Of a stretch of DNA of 64,000 nt, positions 47,860 to 59,344 are shown in pieces. Under the pieces are notes generated by a model, which had not been told where the DNA came from, did no database searches, and worked only from the letters and a program-made list of their open reading frames with translations. The stretch is from positions 3,896,534 to 3,960,533 of the forward strand of contig NC_087065.1 in the NCBI RefSeq assembly GCF_963678635.1, in the 5' to 3' direction. How positions within the stretch are numbered: the stretch's first letter is position 1; each line of letters begins with the position of its first letter. The translations under genes and the position numbers were made by a program. The stretch is from Symsagittifera roscoffensis (taxonomy: Eukaryota; Xenacoelomorpha; Acoela; Convolutidae).

Positions 47860-50430
47860 GTCAAAACAATGTTGGAAAAGCGTTTTTTCTCACCGATTCC
47901 GCTTTCGTTATCAGAGAGCTCAATTTACCTCACTTTTAGCAGAAAAATTTCAATTGAACTCAAAAAAAAAACATACATACTTAAGTGCATTCATAAATGC
48001 GTAGAGACATTTATGAATTCTCGTATTTAAGTCCTCATAAATAACTTTCGCCCGCCAATTTTAAACAATTTTCGTCCTCAGCTGCTTTCATTTAATGTCA
48101 TAATAAAGGGAAGTTTTCATAGTCATTTTTTGACCACTCTAGAAGAAAATAGAGGAACAAAAGTCGTATGCAGCTTCTTCCGTGTAACTTTTGAAGCAAT
48201 TTCAGTTATACTTCGAATTTAGGAAATAAATTTTAACGCAAAGAAAGCTGCAAATGCAAGAAAAAAAAGATTAAAGGATCTTTGAAAATGCAAGAAATTA
48301 AATAAACAAAAACTACAAAAATAATTCCAGGCAAACAGCATTGAAAGTTAGCGGACAAAAAAGAAGGCTACTGTCAAAAATGCATAAGTCAAACAAAGCA
48401 CAATTGCCAAAGTTGAAGCATTTAGTCTCGAGTGATGTTCAATTTGAAAATTAAGAAACACGTCAAAGATAGAACTCGTCGGCGGGAAAAGAGTAAAATA
48501 CCTGTAGATACAATATGGCAGGCCGGAAAAAAGTAATAATACGTATAAAAAACAGAACTAAAAATATGTTTTCCTTCAAACAAAAATATAAACTCACTAA
48601 GCCGATGAAAGATCAACCAACCAAGCGAAAAAAAGGAAATTTTACAAAGTCAGATTTCGTGAATTTGATAAATTCAAGTATCAATCAAAACCACTTGCAA
48701 ACTAAATGGAAATTGTTTGAAACTACAATGAAAAAAAAATTAGAGGGGCTGAAAAAGCATGAATCAGCAGTCCTCTATTGAACTTCTTTCATACAAATCT
48801 TATGCTAACTTTGATTTAACAGAAGTCACGAAAATCGTTCCAGAGCCGAAGTAAAATGTGCCGCCTTTTAGGAGGTGACGCCGAGCTTTGCATCCTAGCA
48901 ATAAAAAAACTGATGAAAACAGGACAATCATTGAAAATCTGCACAATTATGAATGATAAAATTCGGAATATTACTGCATCACAACAAATATTTTTGTTTA
49001 AAAATGCCGACTAGCTCATTTTAGGCTAACTCCAGAAAATTAGACCGAACTTTACACCACCACAGAAAAAAACAGCAGTAATCCTGTCACATCATTGGTA
49101 ATCTCTGTTAGCAAAGTAGGTAATCAGAAAGTCTCTTAACCGATTATAATAATCTTAATAATGCCTGCTTATGCGGCATATTGGAAATTAATCATCTGAA
49201 AATGCTAACTCTATAACGATAGAACAGAATATTGGAAACTTTAAAAAAATGATTTTCGAAAGAGACTCACAACTTGCCATTAAGAGCACAAAGCACTAGA
49301 AAATTTCCTTCAATGAGCAGCCTAAATGTTGCTTGCTACCTAAGCGGCCATAACATCAGCCTAAAAAAAACAGCACAAAAAATTTTTGCACCAATTTTGA
49401 AGCAATCTCAATCAAAATGTACCAAAGTTTTCTAGTGTTCAGGAATCTGACCCTGACAAAGATGAATCATTTAAAACAGCCCTCCATCTGCATTACAATT
49501 TATTAGGAAAATGAGCTGACAGAATGTCAATTGAAACATTCCAAAGTTTTTTAAAAATATTTATAAGGAGGTTCTTCGAAAATTTTGCTTTTAATAGTTT
49601 ATTCAGTCTTAATAGAAAAAAAACAGGATAATAAAAGAAAATCGTAATACATAAAAAAAAAATTAAAAAATGGCAAAACAAATCGCATTGGAAGAAAGCT
49701 GAGCGTACTTGACAATTTGAATAGTGCACATTTGCCAATCTCTGTTAGCAAAGTAGTTAATGTGAAAGTCTCTTACCCGATTACAAAAATCTTACTAATC
49801 GCAAGGGTAGAAAACCACATAGCGAAAAGACATTTGAGAAAAAGACTCTGAAAAATTGACGATATTTAACACCACTGTCATTTAATCTTTTCATCAGGAA
49901 AACAAAAATAAGAAATAACCTGACTTATTCAATGGATATCAGTTAATTCCAGAAATACGTTACTGCGAAAAAAAAAAGTAAAAATAAGACTCATATTCCA
50001 ACACGAGCGCTGCCAAACAAACAAATTTTCATTAAGTGAGCCTTTTGTTGCGCTGCTTGTTACTTTTTAATCACGAGAGAAGCTGAGTTTTAAAACCTTG
50101 ATAATAATCTAAGCATTGACCAATCACAAAAATAATAAATTTCACGCTAATATCAAATCGATAAAGGTCGGTTCTTGAATTCGGCTTCTGTTCGCGCTAT
50201 TTATTCGGTTCGGTGAAGAGCCGATCAATCACACACTTCCTCATGGCACACACATACACGCGCGCTTTTATGGAGTAATTCTTCTATCGCAATTCACTTC
50301 GATCGAACTACGCAGCTGCAGCTGTTTTTGACTTTCAGCTTAAAAACGTCCATTGACTCTTTCCTCGCGATCACCAAAAGTTGTTTCAAACGCTTCCGGT
50401 CGGCAAATTCCTAGGAATGTAAACCAATCT
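47860..50430. other. Intergenic AT-rich region without recognisable genes
   Basis: Only short low-complexity frames are present. Two related repeats (gtaatctctgttagcaaagt followed by gtctctta and ccgatta) lie near 49098-49150 and 49735-49800. A homopolymer C tract followed by CCA repeats lies at 50446-50480. Confidence 0.5.
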
Positions 50431-50621
50431 TACGAGTACCCCCTAAACACCCCCCCCCCCCCCACCACCACCACCACCACCGTTACTCTTAAAATAATTT
50501 ATTATATTTTAACTATTTGCAACAGATGTCTTGAACTTAAAATAAATCATTTAACCAAATTTAATCATTTAGATCAATCTAAAATGTGAGCATACTTTTA
50601 AAAATGCTCAGAGGAATCGAT

Positions 50622-51083
50622 TTAAGTCGACTTGATTTGTTTCTTAACTTGAGGAATTATTTCTTCAATTATTCCATCAATTTCTTTTGCGTCTCTCATC
50701 AGGGCAAAATTAACATCTGATTTTGAGTAATCTAGTATGAATGGCTCGCCCAAAAGCTCTTCTTTAAAATCGCTCAGAACATATGCATGTGCCTCTGTTG
50801 TCTGTCCGCTGTCCAATTCAACTAAAATTATTTCTCGGTCCATCAAAATCGGAACGTATTCGACCGCGTCAAACACAGCCGAATCGTCTCCAATATCGTA
50901 CACTTCTCCCAGTACGTTTAATCCAGTTCCCGGTTTATTCAGCAGAAAAGGGCATTTGTGAGACGTACCGTTGATCAATGGATATTTTTCACTCGTTTTG
51001 GCTCCGCCCACAAATTGATACTTCTGCATGTAGTGATGGTTTGGAAGATTTTTCTTCAGTGTTCCGTAGGTAAAAAGAAGCAT
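50622..51083 (-). CDS. Single-domain gamma-glutamylaminecyclotransferase-like protein
   Basis: Intronless 153-residue frame with ATG at 51083. The family marks are YGTLKKNLPNHH (6-17), LLNKPGTGLNVLGEVYD (47-63) and the putative catalytic Glu75 in DAVEYVP. The usual LY.R after this Glu is here LMDR, so the conserved Tyr is Met. Its first 70 codons and 368 bp of 5' flank are duplicated almost exactly at 54569-55145. Function is expected to be breakdown of gamma-glutamyl amines, by family only. Confidence 0.88.
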   Translation of the reverse strand: MLLFTYGTLKKNLPNHHYMQKYQFVGGAKTSEKYPLINGTSHKCPFLLNKPGTGLNVLGEVYDIGDDSAVFDAVEYVPILMDREIILVELDSGQTTEAHAYVLSDFKEELLGEPFILDYSKSDVNFALMRDAKEIDGIIEEIIPQVKKQIKST

Positions 51084-51451
51084 TTTGTAAATTTATCTTC
51101 TTCGCTTTAAAGAAGATCATAGAGATGAAAATGACTGCAACACTCTTGCGAATTAAACTTACTAGCACTTGAAATATTCGGTGTTTTAACTTATGATAAT
51201 ATCCAACACAATTTTACATTTATCTTGAAGCGAAGCTTTCAAAACCATATTAATATATCAAAACCGAAGCTTTCAAAACCATATCTTGAAGCGAAGCTTT
51301 CAAAACTATGTTACTATCAAGTAATCATAAATATGCCAATTTGCTTGGTGCGTTCACCCAAAAATTCCTTATCTTCGACAACATAAAAATTAATCTTCAG
51401 AGGCGATCAAAATGGCTCAAGACTGATTGGTGTGTCAGCCAAACACATTCT
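50875..51451. repeat. Segmental duplication, donor-side copy (577 bp)
   Basis: This is co-linear with 54569-55145 at a constant offset of 3,694 bp, with no indel seen and only one substitution noticed (gcgttcaccc versus gcgttaaccc). It covers the first 70 codons of the GGACT-like gene and its 5' flank, including three short repeats of gaagcgaagctttcaaaac (51219-51307). Confidence 0.92.
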
Positions 51452-51459
51452 TTGTACAT

Positions 51460-53440
51460 TATTGTTGTATCAACGTTATGGTTATGATACTACGACTCCA
51501 ATCATGAATTTTTTGTATGAATTCATACTTCATAGGTACTCGCTTCCAACCAAAAATCCTACCTTAAAATCTGGCAGAAATAATAATAAAGTGGTTTCTG
51601 CGAATCGCAGAGGATCTATTAAAGGTTATCGGGCCTGTGTTAGCATAGTCAGTTTCTATTATTTCCCCACATCCCAGACTGAGTTATTTTGTGAATGCAT
51701 TAAATGCCTTTTTTTATAAATAGAAAAGCCAGGTCTTATAATCAAGGCAATAAGTTCGCAATGAAATACGCGACCAAAACTGAAAAAAGGGGCGATTAAA
51801 CACAAAACCCCTTTGGTATAAGTATCTGTGATTCCAAGTCGGCACCAAGTCGAAACAATAGGACAAAAGCCACTCAACAACGAAAGAAAACAATTGAAAA
51901 AAAAGACAGAATAAAAAAAATCTATTACTTTTTACGTGTGTCTCGAATGCGTTATTTTTTTTACCTTTGTCTCGAATTTCAAGAAATATGCTGAGAAACA
52001 CAATGTGATAAATAAGTATTGAGAAAACAAATTCATCAAGCAATCAATACTTCGGTAGCGATCACTGCAACCTAGTGTGAATAAATTATGAGACGGAAAC
52101 AAGCCGGAAAACAGTCAAATGATTACCTAAGTCTACTAAGTCGAAAAACAATTTAGAAAAATGAAAAATTTTGGAAAATACCTAAACTCAATTTCAGAAA
52201 AAAAAACAAGACCCAAAACTAACAGAATTAAATAAGCTTCAAATAAATGCTGACCAGCCATTGAGACGAAAAACAAAAAATACCATGAACAATTGTCAAA
52301 AAAAAATTAGTGATTAGGATTCAAAACTTCGAACTTTTACATCACAAACAATCTGAATTTTCGAAAAACAATCAATTTTACTCCTCAGACGACACAAAAA
52401 TAATTTATTAAGCCCCATGAAACACGAGCCGAAACCATTCAGGCCGGAAAAAAACTTTTAAGCAAAAGCAAACGAAAAATTTACTAAGTCAGAATTAATA
52501 AAATTACAAATTACATGAGTAAAATAACAACACTTGTAACTACAATGAAAATTGCTTACAGCTCAAGAAAAATCCGCGATGAGGCAACAAAACAAGCAGA
52601 CAACCAAAAATCCAATTTTTCCGGAAACAAATTTCAATTTCAAAAAAAACTGCAGAAAAAAACAAGATACGGCGTTACCTCTAGACCAGGCAAAGAATCT
52701 GGAAGCTGTTAAGGTTCAATAACAATAACAAAGCAAGCTCAATTTATTACTGATTTGTAAGAAAATTCATTTACGGAAAATTGAATCAATCGGAAATTGA
52801 ATCTAGCGGAAAAATTCATACCGAAAAACCTTTAGACAAAAAAAACAAAATCAGCACAAAGAAATAAAATTGAATGAAATGGCTATTTAAAATCCGGACT
52901 TGCTTCAAATATATCTGTTATGCGAACTGCTGCTCCAAATATGTTTAACTAGTTGCTAACCAGAAAAAGTCTATATTCCGGTTATGTAATGCTTGCTAAA
53001 CGCACTAGTAACTAAGTTAAACCATGCTGATAAAAATTTGGCACCGTGTTCGACTCAGAAACATAAAATACTCACACTCTTCGAGTTCCTGAGACTCAAA
53101 ATCAGCAATCAATCTTCCAAAATCAAATTTCAGCAAAACCACTCCGAGCAAAGAACCTAGAAGAGTAACAAAAACAATAACAGACGGCAGCATGACAAAA
53201 AAAAGCTGAAACAAACACGATGAACACAATCTCCTTTCACAGTCTAACAATGAAAAGAGTGTGAGACTTTGAAGCATTTCAGCTATGTAACTTTGCCGAG
53301 AACATCAAACTAAGGTAATTAGGCCGCTGAGTCAACACTTTTAATCGAAATATATCAGCTAGAGGATGTCAGAATTGCATAAAAATCCTGTAATGTAAAC
53401 AATAGACTTAATAATTGGTAGACAGCATCAGTGGGGCTTG
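51460..53440. other. Intergenic AT-rich region, no supported gene
   Basis: Short frames on both strands lack motifs. The best is a hydrophobic minus-strand stretch at ~53050-53200, flanked by a TTTGTTTCAG acceptor-like site and an AGT|GTGAGT donor-like site; it is described under rejected items. A remnant of the dispersed tctatattccggttatg repeat lies near 52950-52990. Confidence 0.45.
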
Positions 53441-53455
53441 GGTGCCGGACATCAA

Positions 53456-53882
53456 GCCGACGGGACTTCAAGCCGAATCGTAAAATTAGGTACATCAAGC
53501 CGCAAATTTTCTCTCCAAGTCATGAAATATGATTAATTTGAAAAAATTTTTTCGAAGAATTTCTCAATTTCATGATCTTTATTCGGTAATTATTAGCGTT
53601 TTTATTAAATTTAAGCCTCCAAATGATGTTTAGGAAAGTTGAAAAATATAACACGGTTGAAGGTAATTTTCTTTTCTATAATTTATGCATTTCAAAAACC
53701 GGCTGATATTATTAACGGATGCCAATCCCAAGTGATTCATTGTCATAAATAACTCTTATTATGGAGTAAAATAGCCTATGATTTTGACAAGCAACGTTTT
53801 ACAGATAAAAAAAAAATGATTTGAGGTGCTTGTAAAGTTTAATTTTCGGCCTGAAGTCCCTTCGGCTTGAAGTCCCGTCGGC
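53456..53882. mobile_element. Inverted-repeat element, 22-bp arms (MITE-like)
   Basis: The left arm 53456-53477 starts gccgacgggacttcaagccg. It is the exact reverse complement of the right arm 53861-53882. Each arm also carries secondary aagccg / cggctt copies further in. The 383 bp between the arms is AT-rich and non-coding. The exact ends and target-site duplication are unclear. Confidence 0.65.
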
Positions 53883-54029
53883 GATTTAATTGGCGTTCAA
53901 CTTAAAGGAATTAAATGAAGCAATATTTGCTTCTTTTTAACCGACTATATTCTTGAAACACAAAATTTGTTTCAATTCGCCGGCGGTCAGTAACAATTAG
54001 CATATTTCTGCCATTTTTATGGGGGGCTG

Positions 54030-54376
54030 TTCTCATGCACGAAGGACCGAATGGGCGAAAAAACTTGTAGGCCAAAAACCGAAGACAAAATTAGCCGAAA
54101 GTCAATTTTCAAAAAAACAATTGCCGCTCAGTTAAAATGAATTAAATGAAGCAATGTTTTTCTTCTTTCAATAAAAAACCTTGAACTGTAAAATTTGTCC
54201 CAATTTTGCGGCGGTCAAGGACAATTTGGAACTTTTGCATATTTCTGCCGTTTTTATATTCGGCCAATATCAATACTCCAGTCCCTGGAAATGTTTACTT
54301 TCTTTCCAAATTTTAGATTACTGAAATCTGATTGGCTGATTTTTATTTTCGCGCATTCGGTCCTTCGCGCATGAGG
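54030..54376. mobile_element. Second inverted-repeat element, ~26-bp imperfect arms
   Basis: ctcatgcacgaaggaccgaa near 54034-54053 is inverted as ttcggtccttcgcgcatgag near 54357-54376, with one mismatch. A third half-arm (cgcatattcggtccttt) lies at ~54503, directly against the truncated GGACT-like copy. It is the neighbour and possible relative of the element at 53456. Confidence 0.6.
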
Positions 54377-54495
54377 GATTCCACCATTTTTATGTACAGC
54401 CGATATTATTATTAAGTCCCTAGAAATGTTCACTTTCATTGAGATTTTCACGCTCTTTTCAGATTTTCGAATACTGAAACCTGATTGGTTGAATT

Positions 54496-54777
54496 TTATT
54501 TTCGCATATTCGGTCCTTTCAGTCTTTCGAGATTAACGAGAACCTGTGAGACACAAGCTTCATTCTCTACAGCCGAATCGTCTCCAATATCGTACACTTC
54601 TCCCAGTACGTTTAATCCAGTTCCCGGTTTATTCAGCAGAAAAGGGCATTTGTGAGACGTACCGTTGATCAATGGATATTTTTCACTCGTTTTGGCTCCG
54701 CCCACAAATTGATACTTCTGCATGTAGTGATGGTTTGGAAGATTTTTCTTCAGTGTTCCGTAGGTAAAAAGAAGCAT
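54496..54777 (-). pseudogene. Truncated gamma-glutamylaminecyclotransferase-like copy
   Basis: It starts at ATG 54777. Residues 1-70 are identical to the protein at 50622 (YGTLKKNLPNHH through GDDSAV). After the duplication breakpoint (54569) the frame runs for 23 unrelated residues into element-derived sequence. The catalytic Glu75 and the whole C-terminal half are missing, so activity is not expected. Because its 5' flank was copied too, it may still be transcribed. Confidence 0.85.
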
Positions 54778-55145
54778 TTTGTAAATTTATCTTCTTCGCT
54801 TTAAAGAAGATCATAGAGATGAAAATGACTGCAACACTCTTGCGAATTAAACTTACTAGCACTTGAAATATTCGGTGTTTTAACTTATGATAATATCCAA
54901 CACAATTTTACATTTATCTTGAAGCGAAGCTTTCAAAACCATATTAATATATCAAAACCGAAGCTTTCAAAACCATATCTTGAAGCGAAGCTTTCAAAAC
55001 TATGTTACTATCAAGTAATCATAAATATGCCAATTTGCTTGGTGCGTTAACCCAAAAATTCCTTATCTTCGACAACATAAAAATTAATCTTCAGAGGCGA
55101 TCAAAATGGCTCAAGACTGATTGGTGTGTCAGCCAAACACATTCT
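54569..55145. repeat. Segmental duplication, second copy (577 bp)
   Basis: This is the partner of 50875-51451. Its left breakpoint abuts the half-arm of an inverted-repeat element at about 54503-54520. This suggests that the insertion or repair event involved that element. Confidence 0.9.
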
Positions 55146-55279
55146 CTCCTCACATTAAATTATTATTTTCGATTTAAAAATTTCTATTAGTCCTGGGTCT
55201 TGAGTAAGGGTTGGATAGTGGATCGACGTTTGAGGTTGTTAGACACTTTATTATTTGTGAGTGGGAGAACAAAATTGTT

Positions 55280-55450
55280 CTAGTTGATCCAAGGATAAGC
55301 CTTGATGATCAAAATGAAAAGTTAATTTAATTGTGATTGAATTTAAGTGAAATTTAATTAAAGATCCAAGGAAAGCTTTGATGATCTGTTGCTTTAAATA
55401 CGTTTAATTTAAGTGTAAATATAGATAAGCCTTGATAATTTAAATAAAAA
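55280..55450. repeat. Short tandem repeat around 'aagccttgatgat'
   Basis: Three units contain gatccaaggataagccttga, or variants with aaagctttgatgatc, each followed by tttaattta-rich DNA, at about 55290, 55365 and 55425. The segment is non-coding. Confidence 0.55.
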
Positions 55451-56006
55451 TTTAATTGAAAATAATTTAAGTAAAATCTCGCGTGGGGGAGGGGGGGTTG
55501 GATAGATCAATAGGTACTTGAGACTTGTTTATAACCACTTGAAAATAGTTTGAATGACATGAAATCATAAAACATATTTTCCAACGACTGTGGAAAGCCA
55601 AAACTTACAATATAAAAGCTCAAAAGTTTCATTCAGATTGAAAAAAGAATCAATAAAAAAGGCATAAAAAGCGACTTTTTTTCTTTCTTAAAATGAAAAA
55701 AAAGCTTTAACGTACAAAATTAAGGTGCTGCGGAGAACCATTTTTTGCTATTCAGATACAAGACTAGAGCACCAACCGTGGTAAATTGCTTTCCTCGATG
55801 AGGCTATCTCTCTAAAACAAAAAAAAACAAAGTTGCGAAAAAAAAAATTTTTTTTCATAAATTTCGATTTTTTTTTTCAAATTTTTTTTCGATACTCATA
55901 TAAAATAAACTTCAGTCGGTTAATTGATATTGATAAAGCGCTTTAAACACATCATCCATCTACTTGCGTTTGCTGAGGTCTTTTTGTAGAGTTTTTTCGT
56001 TTTTGC

Positions 56007-56060
56007 TGGGGGGGAGATAGCTCAATTGGTCATTACGGGGGGGAGATTGCTCAATTTATC
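56007..56060 (+). repeat. Duplicated tRNA 5'-half-like motif
   Basis: gggggagatagctcaattgg at 56008-56027 contains a perfect Pol III A-box-like TAGCTCAATTGG as in a tRNA D arm. A second copy, ggggagattgctcaattt, follows at 56038-56056. No B box or anticodon arm follows, so this is a tRNA-derived fragment, perhaps a SINE head. Confidence 0.4.
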
Positions 56061-56389
56061 CTACCTAACTTAATTGAATTCAAGAAAAGCATATACCAGA
56101 AAGTGCAGTCATAGATGCAATAAACGCAGGAAAGCATTCCTGTAATTATCAGAGTATTTAAGTACTTTTTCCTGAAAATAAAAACAAAAAGAAGTATCAT
56201 GACCTATGCAAGTGAAATTCACTAAGTTCTTCTACACGCAACCCAATGCAGCATATTCTGTAATAAAGATTGTTGAATTCACTGATAAAATTTGAGCATG
56301 GCGAACAATATGGCAAATAAATACCAAAGATAATTTCAAAATCTCGCAAACTTATTGCAGTACTTTCAGGCTTGAGTTACATCGGAAAC

Positions 56390-57640
56390 CGTCATTTTTC
56401 AAGCACAAAAACATATGACCGTTCGGGCTCGAAAACTTAATGGGCTCTGGAAAAAAAAATGGAGACCAGATTTGCAACTACTGAGAGTCCCTCAGAGCAC
56501 CCTACTATAGAGTTGGAAATTTAAACTTTCGTGAGTTTTTTTAAACCTAAGTTTCCCGAAAAAAAACAATGAAAAAATCATAATAAAAGTCATATCTCGG
56601 AAACTAAAAGGATTTGAGCATTCATAATTAGAAGCAAGATTTGCAACGCCTGGGTGTACGCTGATGATAAGGTTGTCTCTCCATCAAATAAGTAGTTTCA
56701 AATTTTGTGAAATTTCGAAGTTCTTTGAGAAATTTTGAAAAAAAATATGTCACATCTCGTAAAAATCAAAATATGTCACAAACTTAAAGCATTTGAGCAG
56801 TTGCATTTTGCAAGTTTTGTAACTCCTGAGAGTACCCTGACAGCTCTCAACTACAGGGTCGGGACTTTCAAATTTAAAAAAAATTATTTGTTTTCTGAAA
56901 ATTTTTGAAAAAATCGCAAAAAACATCATATCACAAAAGTACAAAGATTTGAACAGTCATATTTGAAGGCAAGATTGGCAACCCCTGAAAGTAACCTGAC
57001 AGCACCCTGCTACAGGGTACAGTTTTAAATTTTGAAAAAAAACTTTTTTGAAAAAATCACAAAAAAACGCCATATCACGAACACTACAAGGAGTTGAGCA
57101 GACATATTTGTAGGCAAGATAGGCAACCCTTGAGAGTACTCTGATAGCCCCCCAAATACAGGGGTGGTAATTACAAATTTTTGAAGAAAAAAATTTCGTT
57201 TAAGTTTTGTAGAAATTTTTTCGAAAAAATCACAAAAAACGTTATATCTCAAATACTACAAGGATTTGAGCATTCATATTTGGAGGCAAGATTCACAACC
57301 CCTGATAGTACCCTGGCAGCACCCTACTACAGGGTAAAGAATTTCAAATTTTGAAAAAAGTAAATTTTTTGAAAAAAATCAGAAAAAACGTCATATCTCA
57401 AAAACTACAAGGATTTGCGCAGTCATATTTGAAGGCAAGATAGGCAACCTCTGAGAGCACCCTGACAGCATCCAACTACAAGGTCAGGAATTTTAAATTT
57501 AGAAGAAAAAAAAAATTTAATTTTTTGAAAATTTTTGGAAAAATCACAAAAAAAGTCATATCTCGAAAACTACAAGGATTTGAGCCGTCACATTTGGAGG
57601 CGAGATTCGCAATCCTGGAGAATAATCTGACAGCAATAAC
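56390..57640 (+). repeat. ~125-135 bp tandem repeat array
   Basis: About nine diverged units contain tcatatctcgaaaactacaa, ggatttgagcagtcatattt, gaaggcaagattggcaaccc, ctgagagtaccctgacagca, and ccctactacagggt. It is the same family as 27490-27790 (inverted) and 32080-32800. The ctacagggt/accctg part can pair, giving a small hairpin per unit. Confidence 0.85.
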
Positions 57641-58118
57641 AGGGTTAGGGGAAGTTGGTAAAATTATGTTGGAATTTAAGTTTTCTGAAAATTATGTTGG
57701 AATTTAAGTTTTCTGGAAAATCGAAAAAATCTTAACCATTGCAATATGCGATATAGCTTAAACATGCAAAAATATTACGTTGAAAAAGCTTAAACGTGGC
57801 GAGATAGTGAAGCCCGCATTTAAATATATAATAGATAGATAGAAAACTACAAGGATTTGAGCCGTCACATTTGGAGGCAAGATTCGCAATCCTTGAGAGT
57901 ACTCTGACAGCAATAACAGGGTTAGGGGAAGTTGGTAAAATTATGTTGGAATTTAAGTTTTCTGAAAATTATGTTGGAATTTAAGTTTTCTGGAAAACCG
58001 AAAAAATCTTAACCATTGCAATATGCGATATAGCTTAAACATGCGAAAATATTACGTTGAAAAAGCTTAAGCGTGGCGAGATAGTGAAGCCCGCATTTAA
58101 ATATATAATAGATAGATA
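57565..58118. repeat. Recent ~273-bp direct duplication
   Basis: The block from aactacaaggatttgagccg to tatataatagatagata occurs at about 57568-57840 and again at about 57844-58118, with only a few substitutions. Each copy holds an internal doubling of attatgttggaatttaagtt. Confidence 0.88.
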
Positions 58119-58370
58119 TATAAACGTTTTTAAACTTTTGTAAACTTTAATAATACTTCAAAAAGATGCTATTGATTTGCCAATGCTTAGAAATATACCA
58201 AAAAGGCCAACAAATGAACAATTTTATTTGCTCCGCTTGCGTAATTTTATATGTATATATTTTATACTAGCCGACTCACGTCTAACCTTTCAGAATACAA
58301 TTCATTTCGCGCTTTTTCAGTACTAAGTTTTGGTCTTAGAAAAAAAAGAGTTTCTTTTGCAGGTGATAAA

Positions 58371-58741
58371 TAGAGTTGGCATGGTATCGGTACTAGTACA
58401 TTTAGTACTAGTACATGTACTAGTATGGTACGGTCACCAAGTTGAGAGGCACTAATACCTTGCCAACACGGGGGTCAATTTTTAACTAGTTTTCGCTCAG
58501 TATTTGCAAAGCTATTGGAGCATTCGTTTACAGAAAAATTGCTTTTCGCGTTTTCTTTTTTGTTTTAACTGTTCTGCTTGATGGTTTTGATAGAAAATCA
58601 ACTATCCACATGACGATTCCGAATTAAGTTTTTCGTAACAAGTTTTTTTTAGCCTGAACGAAGTCCTTTTTTGTGGTACCAGTACGAGTACTAGTACGTA
58701 CGCTAACAGTTTTAGGTGGTACTAGTACATTGCCAACTCTA
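58371..58741. mobile_element. 371-bp hAT-type MITE with perfect 8-bp target-site duplication
   Basis: The termini TAGAGTTGGCA (58371-58381) and TGCCAACTCTA (58731-58741) are exact inverted repeats and continue imperfectly inward. They are flanked by identical GTGATAAA on both sides (58363-58370 and 58742-58749). An 8-bp duplication is characteristic of hAT transposons. The interior has no protein but is packed with GTACTAGTAC-type palindromes near both ends. It is non-autonomous; the intact target site points to a fairly recent insertion. Confidence 0.93.
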
Positions 58742-59344
58742 GTGATAAAGCATTTTGTTGATTAGATCAGAAAAAAAGAGCAACATCGCGATATTCGGCT
58801 TTTTTAAAACGGGCAGCGCAGGAATGCCCATGTTTATCTGATTCGTTTAGAAAACGATAGTTTTCTAGGTTACCCAACGAAACAATTTTGTTGGACACAT
58901 TTCCAGTTATATCAAATCGCATCCAAAAATGGAGAAACGAGAAAAACAACATTTATACAACTAGTAGACTTCAGTCTTGTCCCCATTACTCAATCCCTGG
59001 TTGATTGCCATGTGAAACAAAAAAAAATTAGTTACCGGTAACAGTTATTTTAGTATCAAAGCTCGCATATGAAACATATGAGAAATAAAACATTCAGTAG
59101 AAAAAAACTAATGCAAATTGAGGACAAATAATTTGACAAAACAATTTCTAAAATAAAACATTTCCGTCACCACGGAAAAAAGCCACCAGGGCTGTCCAAT
59201 AAATTTGTTTCTGTTATCTTGTATGTATGGCATTTTATAAGCCCGCGGGTAAACGCCAAGCTCCTGAATTTACTTTGAATTTGTCCAATAAAATACAGCA
59301 ATTCTAATGAGTACACAGTTAAGAGATCTATCCAAAATCGCTGA

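Noticed and set aside
50353-50589. Plus-strand frame with Pro/Thr repeats
   Set aside because: It is translated from a C homopolymer and CCA microsatellite, with no conserved flanks.
53017-53277. Hydrophobic minus-strand frame with acceptor-like and donor-like sites
   Set aside because: The hydrophobic run comes from T-rich DNA, and no partner exon was found on either side. Splice-like sites of this strength are common by chance.
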